From NCBI GenBank assembly GCA_016742275.1, contig JACVCD010000020.1, positions 1 to 64,000 on the forward strand: a stretch of DNA of 64,000 nt, written 5' to 3'. This DNA is from Gemmatimonadaceae bacterium. Its GTDB lineage: Bacteria > Gemmatimonadota > Gemmatimonadetes > Gemmatimonadales > Gemmatimonadaceae. Positions 17,230 through 26,423 of this stretch are shown piece after piece (position 1 is the stretch's first letter; every line of letters starts with the position of its first letter). Made by a program: the position numbers and the translations under genes. A model generated the notes under the pieces. It ran no database searches and was not told the DNA's origin. It saw nothing but the letters and a program-made list of their open reading frames with translations.

Positions 17230-17982
17230 CTAGGCGTGGCGGATATGCAGCAACTGTACCTGTTGTTTGACCGCGCCGTTTTCGTAGGGCGTGCGGGTTT
17301 CACCACACAGCTTCAAGCCGTGCGACGGCAATAACTCAAGAAACGCTGGTTGGGCCAGGCGACCGGGGTCGGCAACCCAGGCATCACCATGTGGCGCGAG
17401 CGCGCGGGCAAGACACTGACCTACCAATGCCGCGTACTCCTTTTCGTACAACACATCGGCGGCAATGACCACGTCGAATGTGCCAAGATCTTCCGGCCAG
17501 TGGCGCCAATTCACCATGCGCACAGTCGGCTCGTGTCCGACATTGCGCCGCGCATTCATGCGCGTCACATGCAGCGCCTCTTCGTAGTAGTCCGTCGCGG
17601 TCACATCAAATCCGGCACTCATGGCGGCCATGGTGTCGAGTCCCAGCCCACATCCCATCTCAAGCAGACGCTTGCCACTACCGGACATGCGTAGCAAGGC
17701 TCCGGCCAGAACGCGAGATGAGGGCCAGAGATCGGCCCAGTACGGCAACCGCTCATCCATCACATAGTCGGCTTCACTGATCAGATGATCGGCGTTTGAC
17801 GGCTTGGTGATGGTGAACTCACGTGCGTTTGGTTCGTCGCCAACACGTACAGTCTCTTTGGACAGCGTGAAAATGCGTCCTAGGGCTTCGTCGAGCGCGT
17901 CACCCCGCAGCGTGAACAAATCGGCTCGCGCCGAAATCGAAGAGCGATCGGAAGTAGACTCGGTGGATTCTGGACTGCTCAT
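17230..17982 (-). CDS. SAM-dependent methyltransferase (METTL16/21-like family)
   Basis: The 250-residue protein has a class I methyltransferase core. SAM-binding motif I is LLEMGCGLGLDTMA, motif II is the acidic VTATDYYEEAL, and motif IV is VVIAADVLYEKEY. The preceding segment YWADLWPSSRVLAGALL is typical of the lysine/nicotinamide methyltransferase-like family, so a protein substrate is plausible but unproven. The ATG at 17982 overlaps the stop of moeA by 4 nt (ATGA), making it the last gene of the operon that starts with gpmI. The frame is open further upstream but lies inside moeA. Confidence 0.8.
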   Translation of the reverse strand: MSSPESTESTSDRSSISARADLFTLRGDALDEALGRIFTLSKETVRVGDEPNAREFTITKPSNADHLISEADYVMDERLPYWADLWPSSRVLAGALLRMSGSGKRLLEMGCGLGLDTMAAMSAGFDVTATDYYEEALHVTRMNARRNVGHEPTVRMVNWRHWPEDLGTFDVVIAADVLYEKEYAALVGQCLARALAPHGDAWVADPGRLAQPAFLELLPSHGLKLCGETRTPYENGAVKQQVQLLHIRHA

Positions 17983-19289
17983 GATTGTGGTGCAGGGGAT
18001 GCAACGGACATCGCTCGCGATGTGAGCGGCGGAGCGTCCGGTAGCAGAATGGCTTCGCATACATCGCCGGTACCCGCGCGGTTGCATGACTCGGGCACAA
18101 CGAGGAGCGCATTGGCCAGCGCCATGATGCGCAGAAGATTGGAGCCCTGCGCACCCGCTGGTGTGGCTTCGAGTTGCCCCGACGCGTTGGGCTCCACGAC
18201 GACACGCACGAAATACGTGAGAGGCGCCGCGGTCTCCACATCCTGCGTGAGGCGCACCGGCACGCGCATCGCATGTACCATGTCGTGGCCGCCCAACGAT
18301 CGCAGCAGTGGCCATGCAAACAAGGTTGCCGTTACCAGCGTCGACACCGGATTGCCCGGTAGACCAATCCATGGTGTGTTGCGCACCATACCCGTCCCAA
18401 TGGGGCCACCGGGCCTGATGCGTGCCCGCCAGAAGTGCTGGGTACCACCTATGGCCTCCAGCGCGTCGCGCGCGTAGTCATGCGCGCCAACAGAAACGCC
18501 GCCGGTTGTCACGAGCAAATCGCATCCGTCATCGAGCGCTTGCGTCAAGGCAGTACTCAGGTCCTGCAGCGTATCCGGAACCAGCGGCGCTACCCGAACG
18601 TCCGCGCCCGCGGCGCGCAGCAATGCCGGTAGCGAGTAGTGGCTGGACGACACGATGCGCTGTCCAGATTCCACCTCGTCAAATCGGTCCAGCAGCACCA
18701 GTTCATCACCACTCGACACAATCGTGACGCGGGGTAGCTGATGCACGGGCACTGTGGCCGTACCAATGGATGCGAGTACGCCGAGATGTGCCGCACGCAG
18801 AGTCGTACCAGCAGAAAACACGAGAGCGCCAACCTGAATGTCTTCGCCGCGAGGGCGGATATTCCCACGCCCCTGTGCGTCGCGATCACCGCGCACCATC
18901 ACCTGTTCGCTTCCACCGTCCGTGTCCTCAACACGAATCACCGCATCAGCGCCCGGTGGCATGGGTGCGCCCGTCATGATGCGGACGGCTGTTCCTTTCT
19001 GAACCCATGGCAGAGCGGTCGGATCGGCGCCCGCGAGACTTGTACCGATAACAGGAAGTGTGCGCGGCGTCTGTTCGCTGGCACCAAGGACATCACTACG
19101 CAGTACGGCATAGCCGTCCATGCCAGAGTTGTCCCATGGCGGCAGCGCGATGCGACTGCGGATATCCTCTGCCAGCGCACAGCCCAGTGCGCGTTCGAGC
19201 GGAACATGCGCAACAGGAGTGCGCTGTTCTTGCACCATCGCGAGCACGGCCTCAAGGGCCTCATCGTATGACAAACCACGAGCCGTCAT
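17979..19289 (-). CDS. moeA: Molybdopterin molybdenumtransferase MoeA
   Basis: The 436-residue protein is a full-length MoeA. It has the N-terminal SYDEALEAVL, then LPPWDNSGMDGYAV, VRIMTGAPMPPGADAVIRVED, and the MPT-binding-fold motifs VSSGDELV and LLVTTGGVSVGAHDY. The closing segment is GLPGNPVSTLV. MoeA inserts molybdate into adenylated molybdopterin in the last step of molybdenum-cofactor synthesis. No other Moco gene is nearby. It lies 36 nt after dacB and overlaps the methyltransferase gene by 4 nt. Confidence 0.93.
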   Translation of the reverse strand: MTARGLSYDEALEAVLAMVQEQRTPVAHVPLERALGCALAEDIRSRIALPPWDNSGMDGYAVLRSDVLGASEQTPRTLPVIGTSLAGADPTALPWVQKGTAVRIMTGAPMPPGADAVIRVEDTDGGSEQVMVRGDRDAQGRGNIRPRGEDIQVGALVFSAGTTLRAAHLGVLASIGTATVPVHQLPRVTIVSSGDELVLLDRFDEVESGQRIVSSSHYSLPALLRAAGADVRVAPLVPDTLQDLSTALTQALDDGCDLLVTTGGVSVGAHDYARDALEAIGGTQHFWRARIRPGGPIGTGMVRNTPWIGLPGNPVSTLVTATLFAWPLLRSLGGHDMVHAMRVPVRLTQDVETAAPLTYFVRVVVEPNASGQLEATPAGAQGSNLLRIMALANALLVVPESCNRAGTGDVCEAILLPDAPPLTSRAMSVASPAPQS

Positions 19290-19325
19290 GATGTCCTCAT
19301 CGAATCAAGCCCGAATCACACCGAC

Positions 19326-21002
19326 TCAACGCTGCGGCGCCCCGCCCAGGTTGACGGATGCGAGGTATGTCGCGACAAGGTCCTGAACGCGCTCCACTTC
19401 GCGTGTTGGCACGCTGAAATTGTTGGCCAGCATGGAGAAGAGCAGGGGCTGTCCATCCGCCGTGGTGACATAGCCCGACAGCGAACGGGCCTTGTCGAGT
19501 GTTCCGGTCTTGGCGTGCACATTGCCAGCGGCTGGAGTACCTCGCATGCGATTCGCGATCGTGCCATCCACGCCGGCCACGGGCAGAGTCTCGTAAAACA
19601 TCGCGCCCCAGGGAGACTTTCGCATGGCATCCAGTACCCGCACCACGGCACGCGGTGTGAGATAGTCGTGACGCGACAATCCACTGCCGTCGCGATAGGC
19701 CACGTCCTGCGATGTGATGCCCCATAACGCCAACGTGCGCGCACCAAGTACCTGTGCGCTGTCAGCGCGACCGAAGCCCGTGCCCACCAATGCGCTAGTG
19801 CGGAACAGCAATTCGGCGATCTGATTCTGCGACGGTTTTTGCATGCGGCGCAGCACATCGGCAAATGGCGCGGACATAATCACCACCAGCGTGTCGTCAC
19901 CTGCTTTAGGACTGATCGCCTCGGCCGGTGTAGCGCCCTGCATCTTCGCCGCAGGGCGCGACGGGCTGCTTACCACAATACCGCTGTCTGCCAAACGCTC
20001 GCGAAGAGCCGCGACAAACGCGTCAGCTGGATGACGATATGCCACTGTCACTCGCGCACTGTCGCCGAGCGCCAGGGTGCCGTCCACGACCAGTCGTTGT
20101 CCGATGCTGTCGTACGCAATCTCGAGTCGTGCCGGACGCGGTGCACCGACCGGCACCACCGTATCGCGCGTCGTGGCACGCACCACGACCTCTGGATAAC
20201 TGCGAGTCGGCAGCGTCTGCACCAGCACCGGCTTGCCAACGCGCGTGGCGGCACGCACCTGCACGTACAACTCGCCTTCGTTGTACATCAACTCGTCGAT
20301 GGCCGCGCTGTATCCGGCATCGAAATCATCCCATGCCCAACCAAAGCCTGTTGTGGCACCGGGAAACGCGTCACCGGCCGGCAGTATGCGACCCGTGATA
20401 CGGGTGATGCCACGCTCCTTGAGCGCCGAGCTGACCTGGGCAAAGGCGATCGACGCATCACCACCGCGCAGCGCATGACTGATGCTGGGATCGCCGGAGC
20501 CGTACACGAGTACGTCACCCACAAACGTCTTGCCCTGCTTGCGCCCCCGCAGTACCACGGGCGTGCGCCATTCGTACGTTGGCCCCAGTACCTGCAGAGC
20601 GATCGCGCCAGTCAGCAACTTCTGATTGGATGCTGGCATGAACAACCGATCGGCGTCATGCGACAGCAGCGTATCGCCGCGCACCGGATCGACCACCAGC
20701 ATGCCCCAACGCGCATTGCGCCACATCGGCGACGCCAGCACCGAATCCGCAATACCGCGCAACACTTCGCGCACCGTAGGAGATGGCACGACCGCTGCCG
20801 GCATGACCACCGGTGTCATGGTCGGTGCCACCGGCTCCGGCCGACGCGGCGGGAGGCTCGCCTGTGCCGAGGACCCACCCCGCGCACACCCCACACTCAC
20901 TACCAGCGCGACAATCGCGCCTGTCCGCCTTATCAACCCAAGCCCACAGCCCACAGCCCACAGCTCAGAGCAAGTCGCGAGCCCCAAACCCAAAACTCTC
21001 AT
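19326..21002 (-). CDS. dacB: D-alanyl-D-alanine carboxypeptidase/endopeptidase (PBP4, peptidase S13)
   Basis: The 558-residue protein is a class C penicillin-binding protein of the DacB family. It has the catalytic SxxK motif in FMPASNQKLLTG, a serine-containing second motif in DGSGLSRHDYLTP (His-Asp where Asn is common), and the KTG motif in HAKTGTLDKARSLSGY. It would trim or cut peptidoglycan peptide crosslinks in the periplasm. The N-terminus carries a hydrophobic helix ending VSVGCARGG, a relaxed lipobox. The ATG at 21002 overlaps the queD stop by 4 nt, but the first about 20 codons come from a 7-nt tandem repeat. A TTG just before IRRTGAIVALVV would give a tidier lipoprotein signal, so the start is uncertain. 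Confidence 0.88.
   Translation of the reverse strand: MRVLGLGLATCSELWAVGCGLGLIRRTGAIVALVVSVGCARGGSSAQASLPPRRPEPVAPTMTPVVMPAAVVPSPTVREVLRGIADSVLASPMWRNARWGMLVVDPVRGDTLLSHDADRLFMPASNQKLLTGAIALQVLGPTYEWRTPVVLRGRKQGKTFVGDVLVYGSGDPSISHALRGGDASIAFAQVSSALKERGITRITGRILPAGDAFPGATTGFGWAWDDFDAGYSAAIDELMYNEGELYVQVRAATRVGKPVLVQTLPTRSYPEVVVRATTRDTVVPVGAPRPARLEIAYDSIGQRLVVDGTLALGDSARVTVAYRHPADAFVAALRERLADSGIVVSSPSRPAAKMQGATPAEAISPKAGDDTLVVIMSAPFADVLRRMQKPSQNQIAELLFRTSALVGTGFGRADSAQVLGARTLALWGITSQDVAYRDGSGLSRHDYLTPRAVVRVLDAMRKSPWGAMFYETLPVAGVDGTIANRMRGTPAAGNVHAKTGTLDKARSLSGYVTTADGQPLLFSMLANNFSVPTREVERVQDLVATYLASVNLGGAPQR
20941..20968. repeat. Heptanucleotide tandem repeat inside the dacB 5' end
   Basis: agcccac is repeated three times in tandem at 20941-20961, followed by a degenerate copy, agctcag, at 20962-20968. 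It falls in the predicted signal-peptide region of dacB. Confidence 0.7.
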
Positions 21003-21427
21003 GCATCCACCTCATACGTCGAACTCAAGGTGGCATCCTCCGCCAGATGCACTCGAATCACGCGAGCTGTCGTATGTGCCAAAGCTCCCTGTACTCGCTC
21101 ACAGATGAATCGCGCGAGATTCTCTCCCGTCGGAATCAATTTCCCGTCGCCGAATTCGGGCACGTCGAGATTGATATTGCGATGATCGAACCGTGCCCGC
21201 ACTTCACGCTGCAATACCTGATCGAGAAACCCGAGATCAACCAGAAATCCCGTTTCTTCATCGACTGGTCCTGATACCGTCACATCGCATACATAGGTAT
21301 GGCCGTGGTAATGCGGATGCGCGCAGGCGCCAAAGATTTCGGCGTTTTCCTGATCACTCCAATCCGGACGACGGTAGCGATGCGCCGCGGCAAATGTCAC
21401 ACGGCGAGTGAGTGAAGTGCGCGGCAT
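20999..21427 (-). CDS. 6-pyruvoyl-tetrahydropterin synthase / 6-carboxytetrahydropterin synthase family
   Basis: The 142-residue protein is a PTPS/QueD-family enzyme. Zinc-ligand histidines sit in FAAAHRYRR and in HPHYHGHTYVCDVTV, and the catalytic Cys lies in GACAHPHYHGH. FDHRNINLDVPEF and the distal PTGENLARFICERV complete the fold. In bacteria it most often makes 6-carboxy-tetrahydropterin for queuosine; tetrahydropterin synthesis is the alternative. The ATG at 21427 (MPRTSLTRRVTFAAAHR) is 17 nt after the outer-membrane gene, and upstream frame lies inside that gene. The stop overlaps dacB by 4 nt. Confidence 0.88.
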   Translation of the reverse strand: MPRTSLTRRVTFAAAHRYRRPDWSDQENAEIFGACAHPHYHGHTYVCDVTVSGPVDEETGFLVDLGFLDQVLQREVRARFDHRNINLDVPEFGDGKLIPTGENLARFICERVQGALAHTTARVIRVHLAEDATLSSTYEVDA

Positions 21428-21444
21428 GACCGGACGAAGGAGGC

Positions 21445-22155
21445 TTAACGGAAGACCGGAATGGCAATGCCCACGCTGGTGCCCCAGTTGCCGCGCCACG
21501 CTGACTGTTCGCGTGTGCGCGTGAGAATCGACGTGGTGTCGTTGGCCAGCACGAAATAACGATCCGGATACTGGTACTGCCAGATGTAGTTCGTGAGATC
21601 GATACGCAACTGCGGGCCACGCCGTGTGATGTATCGCAGACTCAGGCCATAGTTGAACGCGAACTTGGTGCCGAAGCGATAGCTGCCCGTGTCGACACTG
21701 GCAAAATCACTCACCAGGCCAATACCGCCATTGATCGACGGCATGAAACGATGATAGGTCTTGCGGCCGGTCAGCGATACATCGAGCCCGATGTCCGCCA
21801 TGTGTGTGGTGATGTTGGGTCGAGCAATCACGCGATTGGGACGCGTGTTGGTCGGCACGAGCAGATTGCGCTGCGATGGCGCGGCCGCATATCGCGCAAA
21901 CAGTGAGGCAGGGCCGCCAACACCAATGTCGTAGCGAAGCGCCGCCATCCACGAGGCATCCGGCGCCACGTTGGCAGGATCGCGCTTCACCGCCAGCCAA
22001 CCGCCCATGAGCGTGAAGGTCTGACCGATCTTGTGATCTTCATACGGACTCTTGTCCGGCATATGGCCCACCTGCGCGCGAGCGGCTTGCAGGGGCGCCA
22101 TCAGAAGAATGGCCGACGCAATGAGACGGGAGCGGGTCAACGATACAGCACGCAT
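21445..22155 (-). CDS. Outer-membrane beta-barrel-like protein
   Basis: The 236-residue product has a cleavable signal peptide (SRLIASAILLMAPLQAARAQ, cut near ARAQ). It is followed by alternating polar/aromatic beta-strand segments such as GQTFTLMGGWLAVKRD and FGTKFAFNYGLSLRYITRR, and ends in WGTSVGIAIPVFR, an aromatic penultimate residue as in outer-membrane barrels. A small eight-stranded barrel is likely, with unknown function. Its ATG overlaps the last base of the gpmI stop codon (TGATG), indicating translational coupling. The long frame upstream is inside gpmI. Confidence 0.75.
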   Translation of the reverse strand: MRAVSLTRSRLIASAILLMAPLQAARAQVGHMPDKSPYEDHKIGQTFTLMGGWLAVKRDPANVAPDASWMAALRYDIGVGGPASLFARYAAAPSQRNLLVPTNTRPNRVIARPNITTHMADIGLDVSLTGRKTYHRFMPSINGGIGLVSDFASVDTGSYRFGTKFAFNYGLSLRYITRRGPQLRIDLTNYIWQYQYPDRYFVLANDTTSILTRTREQSAWRGNWGTSVGIAIPVFR

Positions 22156-23747
22156 CAGGCAATCAGGTTTGAAGCGGAAATCGAAGCCAGCGCCGGTTCG
22201 GCGTTGGCTGGAAGACGAAGGTCCCGCCCGGTGATTTCGGGCGGCGTTGTCAGGCCGAGCATCGCGAGTGCCGTAGGGCCGACATCGCACAACGCGCCGC
22301 CGCTGCGAAGAGGCAACACCTGATCCGGGTCGAGCACTACCAGCGGCACCGGATTGGTCGTGTGCGCGGTGTGCGGCTGCCGGGTGACCGGATCGACCAT
22401 CACGTCGGCGTTGCCATGATCTGCCGTGATGATGAGGCGCGCACCACCCGTTGCTGCCGCTTCCAGAATGCGACCGAGACAGGCATCCACCGCTTCCGCA
22501 GCCGCTATGGCCGCCGACATCGAACCGGTATGCCCGACCATGTCGGTGTTCGCGAAGTTGCACAGCATGAAGTCGTGCGTGCGATTGGCCAGCGCATCAC
22601 AGAGAATGTCGCAAATGCCCGACGCACTCATCTCCGGCTGCAAATCGTACGTCGCCACCTTGGGGCTCGGCACCATGCGACGATCCTCTCCGACAAGTGG
22701 CTGATCCACGCCGCCATTGAAGAAGAATGTCACGTGCGGGTACTTCTCCGTCTCCGCCGTCCGGAGCTGCGTCAGTCCAGCGTCGGCAATCACTTCGCCG
22801 ACGAGGTTCTTCATGCTCTGCGGCGCAAACGCCACCGGAAACGCATACGACTCGTCGTAACGGGTCATGGTGGTGATGTGCAGCGACGGCCGCTCACCCG
22901 TGTCGAATCCGGAGAAATCGGGAACGGTCAGCGCGCGCAATGTCTGGCGCAGTCGGTCACTCCGGAAATTGAAACACACGAGTGCGTCACCGTCCTTCAT
23001 CGGCGCCAGCGCATGACCGTCGGGACCGGTCATCACCCAGGGCAGCACGAATTCATCGGTGATACCGCTGTCGTACGCGCGTTGCAGCGCATCGATGGCG
23101 TGGGTTTCCACCGGCGCTGCCCCACGGACGGCTGCCGAATACCAAAGGCCTGTGCGTTCCCACCGGTTGTCGCGATCCATGCCGTAGTAGCGACCGCTCA
23201 CCGAAGCCAGCTGTGCCTTCCCGGCAATGCGCACCAGGGTCTCGTTCAGGAAACCCATACCGCTTGTGGGCGCCGTGTCGCGGCCATCGAGCAATGCATG
23301 GAGCACCGTGCGCGGGACCTGTTGCTGCGCCGCAAGGTCTACGAGTGCGAAGAGATGTTCGTCGTAGGCATGTACACCGCCATCGCCGAGCAGACCGAGC
23401 AGGTGCAGCGTGCCACCCGTCTGCTTGACGTGGGAACACGCAGACAGAAGCGCGGCGTTGCGAAAGAACGCTCCGTCTTCGATCGAAGCCCCGATGCGCA
23501 CCAGATCCTGCATGACCACGCGACCGGCGCCAAGATTGAGGTGACCTACCTCACTGTTACCCATCTGGCCATCGGGCAAACCCACCGCGCGACCTGATGC
23601 ATTGAGTAGTGTACGTGAGGGATGACTCCAGATCCGATCCCAGTTCGGGGTTCGGGCCTGGCAGATGGCGTTGGCCTCGCAATCTTCGCGGTATCCCCAT
23701 CCATCCAGGATGATGAGGGCTACTGCACGCGCGGGTCGAGCGGTCAT
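22155..23747 (-). CDS. gpmI: 2,3-bisphosphoglycerate-independent phosphoglycerate mutase
   Basis: The 530-residue cytoplasmic glycolytic enzyme interconverts 3- and 2-phosphoglycerate using two metal ions. It opens with ALIILDGWGYRED, has the catalytic Ser in DGQMGNSEVGHLNLGAGR, and HALLDGRDTAPTSG, GRYYGMDRDNRWER and CNFANTDMVGHTG in family order, with the second metal site in ITADHGNAD. Its length matches the family. It is the first gene of a six-gene minus-strand operon with overlaps or gaps of no more than 36 nt, in which its neighbours have unrelated functions. Confidence 0.95.
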   Translation of the reverse strand: MTARPARAVALIILDGWGYREDCEANAICQARTPNWDRIWSHPSRTLLNASGRAVGLPDGQMGNSEVGHLNLGAGRVVMQDLVRIGASIEDGAFFRNAALLSACSHVKQTGGTLHLLGLLGDGGVHAYDEHLFALVDLAAQQQVPRTVLHALLDGRDTAPTSGMGFLNETLVRIAGKAQLASVSGRYYGMDRDNRWERTGLWYSAAVRGAAPVETHAIDALQRAYDSGITDEFVLPWVMTGPDGHALAPMKDGDALVCFNFRSDRLRQTLRALTVPDFSGFDTGERPSLHITTMTRYDESYAFPVAFAPQSMKNLVGEVIADAGLTQLRTAETEKYPHVTFFFNGGVDQPLVGEDRRMVPSPKVATYDLQPEMSASGICDILCDALANRTHDFMLCNFANTDMVGHTGSMSAAIAAAEAVDACLGRILEAAATGGARLIITADHGNADVMVDPVTRQPHTAHTTNPVPLVVLDPDQVLPLRSGGALCDVGPTALAMLGLTTPPEITGRDLRLPANAEPALASISASNLIA

Positions 23748-23806
23748 CGGTCTCCGTGTGTATGCTGGGGCGGGGAACAGCGTGGCAATCTAAACTCTGC
23801 TGACTT

Positions 23807-24466
23807 ATGCGTGTTCGACGACGGACAATCCTGCTGGTCCTGTGCTTGGTCACCATTGCCGGGGTAGATGGTGCCCTCGCCTGGCGTAAGGCGCTATATC
23901 GGGGCGAGACCGAGCGGCTCAGGGAGGGTATGACCGCCCTCGAACGCCAGCGCGCCGATGCCATTGTGGCGGCCGATGCCGACAAATCGCAGCTGATGTT
24001 TCTCATCGCCCAGCGTCAGGCCATGGGCGACGAAGCGCTTCATCTGGCCGTGAATCTCGATTCCGGCTACGTCGCGCTCGATCGGGGAATGGCCAGGCTG
24101 CGGGTGATGCCGGCCCGTGTCGGCCCGGCACGCCGGGTTGGCACGGCCCCTGATACGCTCCAGGTTGGGACTCCCTTGGGCATGCGTGCCCTCTCCACGG
24201 TGCTGGGACCAAAGGACGCCTGGGAGCTGCCGGCCTGGGTCTGGATCGACCGAGGATTGCCCGTTCCCGAATCTCGCGCCGGAAGCGGGTGGACCGGCCC
24301 GGCGGCGTTGGCCACCACCGGTGGCACGTTGCTCTACAGCTTGCCCGAATCAGGACCGCTAGCCGACAGCAGTTATGTGATGCCGGGTTCCATCCGGATG
24401 AGCGCTTCCGACCTTGCGGCCATCCGCGAGAATCTGACGCCCGGTATGCGCATCTACTTCTACTGA
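23807..24466 (+). CDS. Membrane-anchored hypothetical protein
   Basis: I do not recognise this 219-residue protein. It has an N-terminal basic stretch and one hydrophobic helix (TILLVLCLVTIAGVDGALAW), then a short coiled-coil-like segment (ETERLREGMTALERQRADAI). The rest is a periplasmic domain containing LDRGMARLRVMPARVG, DAWELPAWVWIDRG and a final GMRIYFY. Gene order, with 7 nt to the L,D-transpeptidase gene whose product ends in a similar VFIY, suggests a shared envelope task. The domain may be related to non-catalytic YkuD-associated modules, but that is a guess. Confidence 0.65.
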   Translation: MRVRRRTILLVLCLVTIAGVDGALAWRKALYRGETERLREGMTALERQRADAIVAADADKSQLMFLIAQRQAMGDEALHLAVNLDSGYVALDRGMARLRVMPARVGPARRVGTAPDTLQVGTPLGMRALSTVLGPKDAWELPAWVWIDRGLPVPESRAGSGWTGPAALATTGGTLLYSLPESGPLADSSYVMPGSIRMSASDLAAIRENLTPGMRIYFY

Positions 24467-24473
24467 CTTCTTT

Positions 24474-25307
24474 ATGAACATAAAGAATTCTACCATCGCA
24501 CTGCTTGTCCTGAACCTCGCGGTGCTCGGACACACCGTTTGGTCAGGGGTGCAAACCGTCCGCACCCGGTTCGAGCGCGACGTGGCCCGCATCGTGTTCA
24601 ACGACAACAGCGAGGCCTTAGAGCAAGTCGCGCTCGAGGCGGGGCTCCGGCTCGACTCGCTGCGCACCTCGCTCGACAGCACCCCATTGCCGCCGAATTC
24701 GCCGTACATCGTGGTGTCCATCGCCGAACGCCGGCTCTGGTACAAGCAGGGCGATAGCGTGCTGTTCACCGCACCCGTGGCGACTGGATCCGGGAAACAG
24801 CTGGCCATCAAGGGCGCCAACAAGGTGATGCGCTTCGAAACGCCGCGTGGTCGCCTGGTCGTCCAGCGTCTCGATTCGGCACCCGCCTGGATTCCGCCCG
24901 ACTGGCATTACCAAGAGCAGGCCAACAAGCGGAAGCTGGGACTGGTTCAACTGGTGCGCGGCAAGCCGCTCCCACTCAAGGACGGATCACAGATCACCGT
25001 CCGTGGCAATGATGTCGTGCGTCTTTCACCCGATGGGGCGACGCAGCCACTGAGCGCGAGTGACGGACGCGAAATCGTCGCGGACGGAAAGATCGTGATT
25101 CCGCCATTCGGCACCAACCAGCGCAAGTACGGCGAGGTCCTGGGAAGTCATCGCCTCTACCTTGGTGACGGATATGGCATTCATGGGACCAACAATCCCG
25201 CGTCCGTCGGACAGGCCGTGAGTCACGGCTGTGTTCGCATGCGGAACGAAGACGTGGCCACACTGTATCACGCTGTCGGCATCGGCACACCGGTGTTCAT
25301 CTACTGA
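24474..25307 (+). CDS. L,D-transpeptidase (YkuD family)
   Basis: The 277-residue protein has an N-terminal membrane anchor (IALLVLNLAVLGHTVWSG) and a YkuD catalytic domain over about residues 80-277. YIVVSIAERRLWYKQGDS opens the domain, and GIHGTNNPASVGQAVSHGCVR carries the catalytic His and Cys. Such periplasmic enzymes form 3-3 crosslinks in peptidoglycan or attach proteins to it. It lies 7 nt after the preceding anchored protein and upstream of two M15 peptidases, forming a cell-wall group. The start ATG lies between the short inverted arms ttcttta (24468-24474) and taaagaa (24481-24487). Confidence 0.9.
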   Translation: MNIKNSTIALLVLNLAVLGHTVWSGVQTVRTRFERDVARIVFNDNSEALEQVALEAGLRLDSLRTSLDSTPLPPNSPYIVVSIAERRLWYKQGDSVLFTAPVATGSGKQLAIKGANKVMRFETPRGRLVVQRLDSAPAWIPPDWHYQEQANKRKLGLVQLVRGKPLPLKDGSQITVRGNDVVRLSPDGATQPLSASDGREIVADGKIVIPPFGTNQRKYGEVLGSHRLYLGDGYGIHGTNNPASVGQAVSHGCVRMRNEDVATLYHAVGIGTPVFIY

Positions 25308-25445
25308 TATATTTCCCGGTTGCGCCATCGATCGTCTGTCACCGGGGGCCAAGGCCTCGACGCCGCTGTCCAGGCGTCCGATCGATCGAAAGAACCTGTT
25401 CCCGAATCCGTGTCTGCATCCGGCGCTCCGGCGTCCTCTCATAGC

Positions 25446-26423
25446 ATGACGATCGCCCGTCGGGCGCTGCCGCTTCGCCACTCATTGCTGGTGGCAGCGG
25501 TCGCGGTGTTGTGCGCCCTGGCCGTCACATTTATTCGGCCGCCCGCTGCACGAGGCGCTGAACATCGCGCACCACGCGCGTCGCATTCGCTCCTCGCGTC
25601 CAGTCTTGCGTCCAACGCGAATGATTCCACGCGCATGGCGTTCCTCGATACGCTGCGTGGGGCAAGCAAGAAACTCCGCGCACGTTTTCTGAGCCCCCGT
25701 CGCGCGGCCGGTATTCCGGTACTGCGCGAACTGTTTGGTGAACCCGTCGCGCAGCGTCCAGGTGTATACACCACCGGTGATAGCACCGGCGGATTTCACT
25801 TCATCACGATGCGTCCCTTTGCCGACAAGGTGCAGGGACGCATCGGTACGTATCGCATCGGCAATTTTCCGAGTGAACGACGCACCGCTGCGCGCGCGAT
25901 CACGCCGGAAGGATTTCTCGAAGTCACACTGGCCAATCAGGACACACGGATCTCCGAGCACTTCCGTCTGCGTGATTTCCTGACCAAGGACCAGCACCAC
26001 GTGTGGCCCAAGTATCTCGTGCTGCGTGAGCCGCTGCTCGACAAGCTCGAGCTGGTGTTGTCGGAGCTTCGCACCATGGGCATCACGGCAAATCAGCTGA
26101 AGGTCATGAGTGGCTTCCGTACACCGCAGTACAACGCCCAGGGTGTTGGTGCTGGTGGACGTGTAACTGACAGTCGTCACCAGTACGGTGATGCCGCCGA
26201 CGTATACGTGGTCAACGGCAGCAAGGACTGGATGGCCGACCTGAATGGCGATGGCCGTGTCGATACGCGTGATGCCCGTGTGTTGGCGCAGGCGGCTGAA
26301 CGAGTCGAGCAGCGGTATCCCGAGTTGATCGGTGGTGTTGGGATCTACAAGGCGACCAGCGCACACGGTCCCTTTGTGCACATTGATGTGCGTGGCACGC
26401 GTGCCCGCTGGGGTGAGCTGTGA
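25446..26423 (+). CDS. M15-type (YcbK/DUF882-like) peptidase with inserted calcium-loop motif
   Basis: The 325-residue exported protein has a signal/anchor helix (HSLLVAAVAVLCALAVTFI), a middle region, and a C-terminal M15-like zinc peptidase domain. The zinc ligands are His245 and Asp252 in DSRHQYGDAAD and His312 in PFVHIDVRG; GFRTPQYN precedes them. Between the second and third ligands lies DLNGDGRVDTRD (residues 265-276), which fits a 12-residue EF-hand/dockerin calcium loop. The predicted action is cutting peptidoglycan peptides in the periplasm. The frame is open to a TTG at 25320, but the ATG at 25446 gives the signal sequence. The stop overlaps the next gene, a paralogue, by 4 nt. Confidence 0.83.
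   Translation: MTIARRALPLRHSLLVAAVAVLCALAVTFIRPPAARGAEHRAPRASHSLLASSLASNANDSTRMAFLDTLRGASKKLRARFLSPRRAAGIPVLRELFGEPVAQRPGVYTTGDSTGGFHFITMRPFADKVQGRIGTYRIGNFPSERRTAARAITPEGFLEVTLANQDTRISEHFRLRDFLTKDQHHVWPKYLVLREPLLDKLELVLSELRTMGITANQLKVMSGFRTPQYNAQGVGAGGRVTDSRHQYGDAADVYVVNGSKDWMADLNGDGRVDTRDARVLAQAAERVEQRYPELIGGVGIYKATSAHGPFVHIDVRGTRARWGEL

Noticed and set aside
19839-21185. Plus-strand frame of 448 codons opposite dacB and queD
   Set aside because: Both opposite genes have full catalytic motif sets; this frame is a shadow.
23807-24487. AU-rich hairpin ttcttta/taaagaa around the L,D-transpeptidase start as an RNA thermometer
   Set aside because: Only 7 bp of mostly A-T pairs; too weak to claim without more evidence.
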